Shown: positions 37,336 to 45,824, counted from the first letter of the stretch. The stretch is 64,000 nt of DNA from Streptomyces griseiscabiei (GCF_020010925.1 NZ_JAGJBZ010000002.1:2232001-2296000), one strand, 5' to 3'. A program made the numbers and translations. Notes: a model not told the origin generated them from the sequence alone.

Positions 37336-37340
37336 ACCGG

Positions 37341-40300
37341 ATGAGCCCCGCCAGAGCCCCGGACGGCCGAGGCCAGATCGTCACCTTCTACTCGTTCAAG
37401 GGCGGCGTCGGCCGCACCATGACCCTGGCCAACGTGGCCTGGATCCTGGCCAGTCGGGGCAAACGCGTGCTCGCCGTCGACTGGGACCTGGAAGCGCCTG
37501 GGCTGCACAGCTACTTCCACCCGCTGCTCACCGACCCCGAACTGCGCGACACCGACGGGCTGATCGACCTGCTGCGCGCCTACCAGCAGGCCGTGCTCCT
37601 GCCCGGCCGGGAGGAGGCCCCGCGCGACGACGACTGGTTCCGCCGGACGCTGGACCTCACGCCGTACGTCGTCGGCCTCGACCTCAAGTTCGCGAGCGGC
37701 GGGCGGCTGGACTTTCTGCCCGCCGGGCGGCAGAACGCGGCCTACTCGGACTCGGTGACCTCCTTCGACTGGCACGCCTTCTACGAACGGCTCGGCGGCG
37801 GATCGTTCCTGCTGGAGCTGCGCGAGGAGATGGCCGCCCGCTACGACTACGTCCTGATCGACAGCCGCACCGGGGTCACCGACAGCTCGGGCATCTGCAC
37901 GGTGCTCCTCCCCGACACCCTCGTCCTGGGCTTCGTCTACAACGTGCAGAACATGCGCGGCTCCGCGCACGTGGCCCGCGCCGTGACGAAGGGCTCCCGG
38001 CGGCCGATACGTCTGCTGCCGGTGCCCATGCGTGTCGAGGACGCGGAGCGGGAGCGCCTGGAGATCAGCCGCGACCGTGCCCGGGAGGTCTTCGGCGGCC
38101 ATCTGTCGTGGCTGGAGGAGAGCAGCGTCGAACGGTACTGGGGGGACGTGGAGATCCCGTACAAGACGTTCTACGCCTACGAGGAGATCGTCGCGCCCGT
38201 CGGTGACCGCCCGTTGCAGGAGGGCACCGTGCTCAAGGCCTGCGAACGGCTCACCGACTGGCTCACCGACGGTGAGGTCCGGCGGGGCGTCCCCCTGCCG
38301 GACGACGACCGGCAGCGTCTGCTGACGGCGTACATGAACAAGAGCCGGGCCATCAGCGCCTGTCTCTTCGTCAGCTACGCCCCCGAGGACCGGGTCTGGG
38401 CGGAGTGGACGGCCTGGCACCTGGAATCCGCCGGCTTCCGGGTCACCCTGCACGACATCACGGCCACCCGGCCCGGTGAGACCGCCCCGGAGGTGGTGCG
38501 CGCCCTGGCGGAGGAGGGCAGGGTCCTCGCGCTGCTGTCCGAGGGGTACGCCGAGGTGCCCCAGTCCGCCGCGCTCTGGCGGGCCCTGACCGGCAGGGAG
38601 CGAGCGCTGGCACCGGAACTGATCGCCGTCCGTGTGCACGGCGGCGAACGCGCCCTGGAACCGCCCTTCGACCTCGCCGCGGCCCCGAGCATCGCCCACC
38701 TCACGGCGGTGAACGCGGTACGGCGGCTGCGGCAGAGCGTCGGCCCGCCGCCCTCGGTGCCGGGCCCGGCACGCGGCACCCCCGCCCTGCTGGCGCCGGA
38801 ACCACCGCGCTACCCCGGCACGAATCCGCCCGTCGAGTCGCTGCCCCCGAGGAACACCGGCTTCACCGGCCGGAACGCGTTGCTGCACGAGCTGCGGGAC
38901 CGCCTCACCGCCGCGGAGGACTCCACCACGCCCCAGGTGCTCGTGGGCCTCGGCGGAGTCGGCAAGACCCAGACGGCGCTGGAGTACACCTACCGCTTCC
39001 GCGGCTCCTACGACGTGGTCTGGTGGGTCCCGGCCGCCGAACCCACGGTCATCGCCAGTGAGTTGGCCCGCCTCGCACCCCAACTCGGCATCGAGCAAGG
39101 GGAGGACACCGCGCTCACCGCCCAACGGGTGCTCAGAGCGCTGTCCGGCGGGACCCCGTACCGCAGGTGGTTGATCGTCTTCGACAGCGCGGGTTCACCG
39201 GAGGAGACGGCCGAATGGCTTCCCGCCGGGACGCCGCGCGGCGGGCATGTGCTCGTCACCTCCCGCGACCGAACCTGGGAAGAGGCCGGAAGCGTCCTGC
39301 CGGTCGAGGTGTTCACCCGCTCCGAGAGCGTGGCCCTCCTCGCGCGGCACAACCCGGGCCTCGCCCCGGACGGCAGCCGGCAGATCGCCCACGAACTCGG
39401 TGACCTCCCGCTCGCCGTCCACCAGGCAGCCCTGTGGCTGAGCGCCACGGCCATGCCCGTCGACCGGTATCTGCAACTGCTGCGCACCCACGCGACCGAG
39501 CTGCTCAAGCGCACGGAGAAACGCTCGCTGGAAATGGCGGGCTGGCTGGTGTCGTTGGAGGAGATCCGCGCCAACAGCCCGGCGGCGGCCGACCTGTTGG
39601 AGATCTGCGCCTTCTTCGGCGCCGACCCCATCCCCATGGACCTGCTCTACACCCGCTCCCTGATGGACGCCCTCACCCTCGACGAGGACGAACCCCGGGA
39701 CGAGGTGACCATCAGCGAGGTCTTCCAGGAGATCAACCGGTTCGGGCTCGCCCAGGCGGACCAGGAGGAGGGCACCGTCGTCGTCCACCGCCTGGTGCAG
39801 GCCGAGATCCGCCACTCGATGCCCCTGGAGCGACGTCTGCAACTGCGCGCGGTCGTGCACTCCGTGCTGGCCGCGGGGAACCCCAAGTCCCCCGGCGCGC
39901 CGGAGAGTTGGCCGCGCTACGCGCAGCTGCTGCCACATCTGTGGCCCAGCCGGGCGGTGCGCAGCGACGACCCCGAGGTACAGCAGTGGATCATCGAGAC
40001 GGTCCGCTGTCTGTGGCGCCGCAACCTGCTGGGATCCGGACGGGACACCGCCGAACGCGTCCTCGTCGAGTGGACCGGACGCCGGGGCCCCGACGACACC
40101 CAGGTCCTGGCCCTGCGCACCCAGCTCGGCAACATCCTGCGCTCCCAGGGCGCTTCGCGCGACGCCTGGCGCAACGACCTCGACGTCCACCGACGGCTCG
40201 CGGCCCTCGTCGGCCCCGACCGCCGCCGTACGCTGATCGCCGCCGCCAACGTGGCCGCCGACCTCAACGCCCTGGGTCGCTATGCCGAGGCCCGGGAGTG

Positions 40301-41300
40301 GGACCGCGCCACCTACGAGGCCAGCAAGGCGGCCTGGCCCCCCGACGATCTGCGGCTGTCCATGCACGCCAGCAATCTCGGCGTGTCCGAGTACCTGTGC
40401 GGGGACCGGCGCGCGGCACTGGAGATCCACCGCCGGGTCTACCGCGACCGGCTCGACCTCAAGGGCCCCACGGACATCTACACCCTCAGCGCGGCCTCCA
40501 ACTACGCCCGCGACCTGCGCGAGACCGGTGACCTGCGGGCCGCCCTCGTACTCCTGGAGGAGACCTGCCAGTTGCTGTGGGAGCGGCTCGGCCCGCGTCA
40601 CGCACAGACCCTGTCCACGCAGCGGAACCACGCGGTGGCGCTGCGCCGGTCAGGACGGTACGAGGAGGCCCGTGATCTCGTCGCCTCCGTCCATCTGATC
40701 TACGCGGAGGACCGGGGCCGTGACCACCCGGACACTCTGGCCGCCCGCGCCGATCTGGCCAATGTGCTCGCGGCCCTGGGCGACGTCGACAGCGCCCGCG
40801 ACCACGCCGATCACATCCTGACCCGCCAGCGGCAGACCCTGGGGGAGTCGCACCCCTACACCCTCGGCTGCCAGAACAACCTGGCGATCTATCTGCGGCT
40901 CGGCGGCCACGCGGCAGCCGCCCGCGCCACCTCCGAACGCGCCCTGCGGGCCCTGACCGACACCCTCGGGGAACGTCATCCCTACACCCTGGACGCGATG
41001 ATCAACTACGCCAACTGCCTGGTCGACACCGGTGAGACGGAGGCCGCGATCGCCCTCGAACGCGAGGCGCTCGCAGGGGTGTTGGAGACCCTGGGCGCAG
41101 ACCACTACGACGTCGTCACCCTGCGCTCCAACCTCGCGGTCGACCTCGCGGGGGCTGGTGTGACTCAGGAGTCCGAGGAGCACTACAGTGAGGCCCTGCA
41201 ACTCGCCGCCCAGACCTTGGGAGTGGACCACCCGACCTACGAGGCGGTGGACAGCGGGGTGCGACTGGACGCGGACATCGAGCCACCCTTCACCTTCTGA
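37341..41300 (+). CDS. fxsT: FxsT: MinD/ParA-like, TIR, NB-ARC, TPR protein (cassette 2)
   Basis: 1319 residues, same order as FxsT1: SIMIBI domain with YSFKGGVGRTMT (P-loop-like KGGVGRT at 20-26) and VDWDLEAPGLHSY; TIR from ~340 (CLFVSYAPEDRVWAEW); NB-ARC P-loop GLGGVGKTQTALEY near 535; TPRs with GDLRAALVLLEETCQLLWERLG and HPYTL motifs; end DADIEPPFTF. In the TIR the C-x2-E-W position reads VPQSAALW, so no catalytic Glu is seen. Highly similar to FxsT1 in the SIMIBI and NB-ARC parts, with more divergent TPRs. Start has AGGAG within a repeat. A lower-GC gap separates it from fxsA2. Confidence 0.9.
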   Translation: MSPARAPDGRGQIVTFYSFKGGVGRTMTLANVAWILASRGKRVLAVDWDLEAPGLHSYFHPLLTDPELRDTDGLIDLLRAYQQAVLLPGREEAPRDDDWFRRTLDLTPYVVGLDLKFASGGRLDFLPAGRQNAAYSDSVTSFDWHAFYERLGGGSFLLELREEMAARYDYVLIDSRTGVTDSSGICTVLLPDTLVLGFVYNVQNMRGSAHVARAVTKGSRRPIRLLPVPMRVEDAERERLEISRDRAREVFGGHLSWLEESSVERYWGDVEIPYKTFYAYEEIVAPVGDRPLQEGTVLKACERLTDWLTDGEVRRGVPLPDDDRQRLLTAYMNKSRAISACLFVSYAPEDRVWAEWTAWHLESAGFRVTLHDITATRPGETAPEVVRALAEEGRVLALLSEGYAEVPQSAALWRALTGRERALAPELIAVRVHGGERALEPPFDLAAAPSIAHLTAVNAVRRLRQSVGPPPSVPGPARGTPALLAPEPPRYPGTNPPVESLPPRNTGFTGRNALLHELRDRLTAAEDSTTPQVLVGLGGVGKTQTALEYTYRFRGSYDVVWWVPAAEPTVIASELARLAPQLGIEQGEDTALTAQRVLRALSGGTPYRRWLIVFDSAGSPEETAEWLPAGTPRGGHVLVTSRDRTWEEAGSVLPVEVFTRSESVALLARHNPGLAPDGSRQIAHELGDLPLAVHQAALWLSATAMPVDRYLQLLRTHATELLKRTEKRSLEMAGWLVSLEEIRANSPAAADLLEICAFFGADPIPMDLLYTRSLMDALTLDEDEPRDEVTISEVFQEINRFGLAQADQEEGTVVVHRLVQAEIRHSMPLERRLQLRAVVHSVLAAGNPKSPGAPESWPRYAQLLPHLWPSRAVRSDDPEVQQWIIETVRCLWRRNLLGSGRDTAERVLVEWTGRRGPDDTQVLALRTQLGNILRSQGASRDAWRNDLDVHRRLAALVGPDRRRTLIAAANVAADLNALGRYAEAREWDRATYEASKAAWPPDDLRLSMHASNLGVSEYLCGDRRAALEIHRRVYRDRLDLKGPTDIYTLSAASNYARDLRETGDLRAALVLLEETCQLLWERLGPRHAQTLSTQRNHAVALRRSGRYEEARDLVASVHLIYAEDRGRDHPDTLAARADLANVLAALGDVDSARDHADHILTRQRQTLGESHPYTLGCQNNLAIYLRLGGHAAAARATSERALRALTDTLGERHPYTLDAMINYANCLVDTGETEAAIALEREALAGVLETLGADHYDVVTLRSNLAVDLAGAGVTQESEEHYSEALQLAAQTLGVDHPTYEAVDSGVRLDADIEPPFTF

Positions 41301-41454
41301 TTCCGTGTCCCGGAGAGCGGTGTGAGTCCCATCCGGAAGGGTGAGGTCTTCTTTACGGCGCTTTGTGTTGATTCCTGCCGTTTTCCTTTGCTTCGCTGCT
41401 ATTCTCCGCTCACCGCCATGGGCGCCGTCCGCCCGGCGGACGCCCCGTGTCAGC

Positions 41455-41694
41455 ATGGCCCCTAGGAGTGCGGTGTCACCCTTCTTGTCCTCGCCGAACG
41501 GGTCTGCGGGACGCGCCCCTGCCGGCGCGGGTCCGGTCAGGCCTGCCGAGGACCGCCCCGCCACCGTCGCCGAGAACAGCGCCCTCGGTCACGTACTGCG
41601 TCGTCTCGCCCGGGAGGCCGTGCATCCGGAGGTCTCGTACCTCGCCGAGTTCGAGTCCTCGCTCCCCTGCGAAGCGGAAGCGTCGATGGGGTGA
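41455..41694 (+). CDS. fxsA: FxSxx-type RiPP precursor with C-terminal extension (cassette 2)
   Basis: 79 residues from ATG 41455 (alternative GTG 41473, with AGGAG 4 nt upstream). It shares LGHxxRR with FxsA1 and carries F-E-S-S-L, but this motif is followed by nine more residues PCEAEASMG (codons 41665-41691) before the stop. In the FxSxx-COOH family the motif normally is the C-terminus, so this precursor is atypical. The stop overlaps the fxsB2 start (GTGA). Possible explanations: a proteolysis step, an altered maturase reading, or a decayed core. Upstream 41301-41454 is lower in GC and may hold a promoter. Confidence 0.75.
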   Translation: MAPRSAVSPFLSSPNGSAGRAPAGAGPVRPAEDRPATVAENSALGHVLRRLAREAVHPEVSYLAEFESSLPCEAEASMG

Positions 41695-42956
41695 CGTCCC
41701 CGTCGGTCCCGTCGGCTCCCGTGTCCCCGCGTCCCGTGTCCTTACGGCAGTTCGTGCTCAAGGTGCACAGCCGCTGCAACCTGGACTGCGACTACTGCTA
41801 CGTCTACCACTCCGCCGACACCAGCTGGCGTGCCAAGCCCCGGGTCATGGAACCGGCGGTCGCGGAACAGGTGTCCCGGCGGATCGCCGAGCACGCCATG
41901 ACGCATCGGCTGCCCGACGTCCGGATCGTGCTGCACGGCGGGGAGCCGCTGCTGCTCGGGGCGGACCGGCTGGGGGAGTTGCTGGGGATTCTCGGGACCG
42001 GGCCGACGCGGGCGGGAGTTCCCGTCCGGTTCTCGATGCAGACCAACGGGGTGCTGCTCACCCCCGACATCCTGGACGTGCTGCACCGCTACCGGGTGGG
42101 CGTCAGCGTCAGCCTCGACGGCACCCGGGCCGGCCACGACCGGCACCGGCGCTTCCCGAAGGGCGAGGGGAGCCACCGGCTGGTGACGGCGGGGCTGGAG
42201 CGGCTGAGGTCCGCCGAGCACCGCTTCCTGTACGCGGGCCTCCTCTGCACGGTCGACCTGGCCAACGACCCTGTCGACACCTATGAGGCCCTGCTCGCCG
42301 CTCACCCTCCTCGCATCGATCTCCTGCTGCCGCACGGCACTTGGGACACACCGCCCCCCGGCCTCACGGACCGCCGCGACCGGACACCCGCCGCGCCGCC
42401 CTTGGCCGCCCGGGGCGCGACGGCCCACCCAGGGGAGACACCGTACGCCGACTGGCTGCGGCTGGTGTTCGACCGCTGGTACGACGCCCCCGTACGGGAG
42501 ACCGGTGTCCGGCTCTTCGAGGAACTGATGGCGGGCGTGCTCGGCGGCTCGATCCGCACCGAGTCCGTCGGGCTGGCCCCGGCGACGCTCGTCGTCATCG
42601 AGACCGACGGCTCCATCGAGCAGTCCGACTCCCTCAAAGTCGCCTACGAAGGAGCGCCGGAGACCGGGCTCGACGTCTTCCGCCACACCCTCGACGACGT
42701 CCTCGACCAGCCGCTCATCCGCCAACGACAGTCCGGAGCAGCCGAGTTGGGGCCGACCTGCGCGCGCTGCCCCCTGCTCGCCGTCTGCGGAGGCGGCCTC
42801 TTCGCCCACCGGTACGCCTCCACGAGCGGCTTCCGCAACCCGTCCGTCTACTGCGCCGACCTCGCCGCGCTGATCCTGCACATCCGCGACCGGCTGCGAG
42901 CCGATCTCAGCGGGGCGTGGCGGGGCCTTCCCGAACTCGACCCCAGGGGTACGTAG
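41691..42956 (+). CDS. fxsB: FxsB radical SAM/SPASM cyclophane-forming peptide maturase (cassette 2)
   Basis: 421 residues. Radical SAM motif C29-x3-C33-x2-C36 (CNLDCDYCYVYH), GGEPLLLG, and SPASM-type CARCPLLAVCGGG near 357 with VYCADLAALI at the end. It follows the precursor with a 4-nt GTGA overlap from GTG 41691. Strongly similar to FxsB1 over most of its length, including VDLANDPVDTYEALLAA and the HDRHRR block. Complete and likely active. tRNA-Pro starts 47 bp after its stop. Confidence 0.94.
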   Translation: MTSPSVPSAPVSPRPVSLRQFVLKVHSRCNLDCDYCYVYHSADTSWRAKPRVMEPAVAEQVSRRIAEHAMTHRLPDVRIVLHGGEPLLLGADRLGELLGILGTGPTRAGVPVRFSMQTNGVLLTPDILDVLHRYRVGVSVSLDGTRAGHDRHRRFPKGEGSHRLVTAGLERLRSAEHRFLYAGLLCTVDLANDPVDTYEALLAAHPPRIDLLLPHGTWDTPPPGLTDRRDRTPAAPPLAARGATAHPGETPYADWLRLVFDRWYDAPVRETGVRLFEELMAGVLGGSIRTESVGLAPATLVVIETDGSIEQSDSLKVAYEGAPETGLDVFRHTLDDVLDQPLIRQRQSGAAELGPTCARCPLLAVCGGGLFAHRYASTSGFRNPSVYCADLAALILHIRDRLRADLSGAWRGLPELDPRGT

Positions 42957-43003
42957 GGTAGGGTTTACCTGCGCGTTCACACGAGACATCGTGCACAACG
43001 CGA

Positions 43004-43077
<74 letters not shown>

Positions 43078-43096
43078 CTGGAGACAGTCGCAGTTC

Positions 43097-43130
43097 AGGG
43101 CCGGTTTCGGAGGCATCCGAGACCGGCCCT
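43097..43130 (+). terminator. Terminator hairpin after second tRNA-Pro
   Basis: AGGGCCGGTTTCGG (43097-43110) pairs with CCGAGACCGGCCCT (43117-43130) with one G-U pair, followed by TGATCGTTCT. Compared with 2337-2370, the stem has a U-A to C-G double change, i.e. covariation preserving pairing. Confidence 0.85.
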
Positions 43131-43370
43131 TGATCGTTCTTGGGGACCAGGCGGGGCCTGGCGGGGAACAGGGAGGTTGTCGATCCCAGGGCTCTGTTCT
43201 TGTGGTGGCGCCATGGCACTCGATGTCCCCGATCGTGCCGGCAGTGGTCCGGGCCCGTGTCCGCAGTGCTCTGAGCCAGGGATGGATGCCCGCGCGCCCC
43301 CGTACCCCATTCCCTCTGACGAGACGGCGATCCGGACGGCCTGATCGGGTCGGCCGAGCCACATCCGAGG

Positions 43371-43462
43371 CCAGAGAATCCGGTGCGAATCCGGAACTGA
43401 CGCGCAGTGGTGAGGGGACGGACGGGGCGCGCACGCCCCTGGGAGACCGGGAAGGCGCCCCG
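43371..43462 (+). ncRNA. Cobalamin-riboswitch-like leader (tentative)
   Basis: AGAGAATCCGGTGCGAATCC (43373-43392) continued by GGAACTGACGCGCAGTGGTG matches the conserved GAAxCCGGTGxGAxTCCGG...CxGxCGCGC...GTGA core of B12 riboswitches. A GGGGCG/CGCCCC hairpin then precedes GGGAGACCGGGAAGG, a weak B12-box resemblance. The next convincing gene starts 340 bp downstream at 43803 and has no B12 link, so the regulated target is unclear. I see nothing else supportable in 43131-43802. Confidence 0.4.
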
Positions 43463-43802
43463 ACCGAACGAGCCCCGACCCTCGAGGCATGCCGCGTGCC
43501 CGAATTCATCAGAAGCCGGCATCCCGGGCTTCCTCGACAGCTCTCAGCAGAGGGGTGACGATGTTCCGGAGGACTCCGGGCTCCCTGTCCCGGGCCGGCA
43601 ACCGAAGTCTGAATTCCGGTGCCGAGGCCCTCATGAAGTCGGGTGGGGGAGTGTTGGAGCGCAGGACCGGGTTAGTCCCCCGGCCCCGGCCCGAAGATTG
43701 GCGTGTTCATGGCGATACGGACGGGGTGCCGACGCCCAATACTGCGGTCTGGACCAGTCGGACCTTCCGGCCGGTCGGCACACGACCCCAGGAGACCGTC
43801 GT

Positions 43803-44459
43803 ATGAGTGGATTACGGGTGACCGGACGTCTGAGATCGCTGGTCGGCATCGTGGCGGCGGGCGCGTTCATGGCCGCCGGTCTGTCCGGTACTGCGGCGTA
43901 CGCGACGGAAGCGGCCCCGCTCGGCGCCGCTCCGCAGCTCGGCATCCAGTTCAACGCCGACGGCGACGCCGGTCAGTGCGGCGGGAGGACGGGGGAGCAG
44001 TGGACCGCCTCGCCGGACTGGACGCAGGCCATCCGCTTCGACACCGACAACCGCGGCGGCGGCTGCCAGTTGGCGTTCGGCGTCCACGACCCCGACGGCG
44101 CCCTGGCGGGCTCCTCGATCAGCTACTCCCTGCGGCCCAGCGCCGGCGGTGACGCCGGTCAGTGCGGGAGCAACCAGGGCACGTACGCGGTGCCGATCCT
44201 GCCCATCCCGGTGTTCGGACAGGCCGTCAGGGTCGACACCGACAGCCGGCCCGGCTGGTGCAACCTCACCCTCACCGTGACGGGCAACATCGTCCTCGAC
44301 GTCCAGTTCTACCCCGACGGCGACGCGGGCCAGTGCCCGGACGCCTCGCCCGCGGGCCAGTACCGCTCGGCCTTCGTCGGCACCCCGGTCACGGTGAAGA
44401 TCGACGCCGACGGACGCTCCGGCGGCTGCCAGTTCCTGCTGCGTCTGCGGCACTTCTAG
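43803..44459 (+). CDS. Secreted protein with three DGDAGQC repeats
   Basis: 218 residues. Signal peptide (SLVGIVAAGAFMAAGLSGTAAYA) with likely cleavage near AYA-TEA. The mature protein is three ~55-residue repeats, each with a DAGQC block (FNADGDAGQC, SAGGDAGQC, YPDGDAGQC) and a later C preceded by RxxxC (RGGGCQLAF, RPGWCNLTL, RSGGCQFLL), so each probably has a disulfide. Start ATG 43803 follows AGGAGA. No family recognised; the repeats resemble small secreted beta-sheet modules of streptomycetes. It lies downstream of the riboswitch-like element. Confidence 0.75.
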   Translation: MSGLRVTGRLRSLVGIVAAGAFMAAGLSGTAAYATEAAPLGAAPQLGIQFNADGDAGQCGGRTGEQWTASPDWTQAIRFDTDNRGGGCQLAFGVHDPDGALAGSSISYSLRPSAGGDAGQCGSNQGTYAVPILPIPVFGQAVRVDTDSRPGWCNLTLTVTGNIVLDVQFYPDGDAGQCPDASPAGQYRSAFVGTPVTVKIDADGRSGGCQFLLRLRHF

Positions 44460-44487
44460 GCCGACGGGGCCTGGCACGTCGGCGGGA

Positions 44488-45555
44488 TCAACGGGAGTCG
44501 TCGTACGCCCGCTCGCAGTACGGCCAGTCGTCGAAGTTCCCCGCGCGCTGCCACAGGCGGTGGGCCGCCTCGATGTTCCACTCGGGGTCCAGGGCCTTGC
44601 GCGGGGTCCCGCCGAGCTTGGGCAGGCGGGCGTCGGAGATCTGGAAGACGCCCCAGTTCCGGGTGCCGTTGGTGTTCGGAAGGATGTGGAGGGGGTCGAG
44701 GAAGGACTGGCAGTCGGCGATGGCGACCGCGTGGTCGGGTTCCTCGGCGAAGACCTGGCGGATGCGTTTGCGCACCTTCTCCGGTGACCAGCTCCGTATC
44801 CGTGTCCTCGGGGCGTAGAGCGCCTCCTTGGTCTCGGCGCCGACCACACCGTCCGCGTCGAGGCCGTGCAGCACCTGGAACGCGGTGACGCGGCGCAGCG
44901 TCTGCGGACCGAAGGAACTGTCCACGTCGATGTCGGCGCCTGCCGCGGCGAGCAGGCGCTGCACCTCCTCGACACAGGAGTCGTGCTGCCCCATACCGAC
45001 CGGTTCCGCGCACGCGGCGGAGAAGAGCAGCCGCCCGTCGTCCTTGCCCTCGGCCGCCGCCCGCTGACGTGTCGCCAGCGTCATCCAGGTACCGCCGGCC
45101 ACCAACAGCAGGAAGCACACGCCGAGGACGGGCAGGGCGCGGCGGCGCCAGCGGGTACCCGTCGGCGCGTTCACCGGTGGGAGGCCGTCGGCGACCGTCT
45201 CCGGTGCCTCCTCCTCGTCCCCGATGTCCCCGATGTCCCCACCATCCCGGGTGTCCCTTGTGTCCCCGGCATTCCCGCTGTCCCCGATCCGGCTCATGTC
45301 GGCCACCGCCCAGAGCCGGTGCAGTTCCCGTAACTCGTTGGGGGAGGCTCCGCAGATCAGGGCGAAGCGGTGCACGGGGCCGTAGTCCGGCGGGACGTAG
45401 GAACCGGAGCAGTAGCGGTGGAGGGTGGACCTGCTGCTGCCCGTGCGCTGGGCGAGCGCCTCGTAACTGAGGCCCGACCGCTCCTTCAGCGACCGCAGGA
45501 GCGCAGCGAATCTCTCCGGTCCCTCCGATCTCTCAGGATCGGCGGTGGCTGTCAC
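44488..45555 (-). CDS. Membrane-tethered XRE-type regulator with peptidoglycan-binding and transglycosylase-like parts
   Basis: 355 residues. Cytoplasmic XRE HTH (residues ~15-60: LSYEALAQRTGSSRSTLHRY), an acidic repeat linker (GDTRDTRDGGDIGDIGDEE), one membrane helix (~140-162), then outside a peptidoglycan-binding domain (~178-248: CVEEVQRLLAAAGADIDVD to GVVGAETKEALY) and a lysozyme/SLT-like tail (~262-355: NWGVFQISDARLPKLGG). In the tail AIADCQS (279-284) occupies the place of the catalytic -ES- motif of SLT domains, Glu replaced by Gln. So it looks like a wall-sensing one-component regulator (inference). Starts at GTG 45555; divergent from the next gene. Confidence 0.82.
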   Translation of the reverse strand: MTATADPERSEGPERFAALLRSLKERSGLSYEALAQRTGSSRSTLHRYCSGSYVPPDYGPVHRFALICGASPNELRELHRLWAVADMSRIGDSGNAGDTRDTRDGGDIGDIGDEEEAPETVADGLPPVNAPTGTRWRRRALPVLGVCFLLLVAGGTWMTLATRQRAAAEGKDDGRLLFSAACAEPVGMGQHDSCVEEVQRLLAAAGADIDVDSSFGPQTLRRVTAFQVLHGLDADGVVGAETKEALYAPRTRIRSWSPEKVRKRIRQVFAEEPDHAVAIADCQSFLDPLHILPNTNGTRNWGVFQISDARLPKLGGTPRKALDPEWNIEAAHRLWQRAGNFDDWPYCERAYDDSR

Positions 45556-45824
45556 AGGTTACCCCTAGTAATCGGTCGGTCGGAGACCGGGACCCTAGAC
45601 CATTTCCATCCCGTGCGCATCCCGTGTTCACGGAGTGCGTGTTCCGTGTACACCACCCCGATGTCTCATCGGCGTCCCACAACTCCCGCAAACCCGCAGG
45701 CAGTTGACGGGACGGCGTCTCACTCTCCCGTGACCTGCGGTTTTCCTTGCCGGGCCGGATCTTCGTCGTCAGTGTCTGCGGTGCTCACCGGGCACCGGCC
45801 CGGTGGCTCGAAGAGAGGACTCCC

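Noticed and set aside
34110..39125. 1671-codon open frame on the minus strand
   Set aside because: Antisense to fxsT1/fxsC2/fxsT2; composition is Gly/Arg/Val-rich without domains, an effect of GC-biased codon use.
43489..43806. 105-codon frame before the secreted repeat gene
   Set aside because: No domain, poor start context, arginine/serine-rich sequence typical of a spurious frame.
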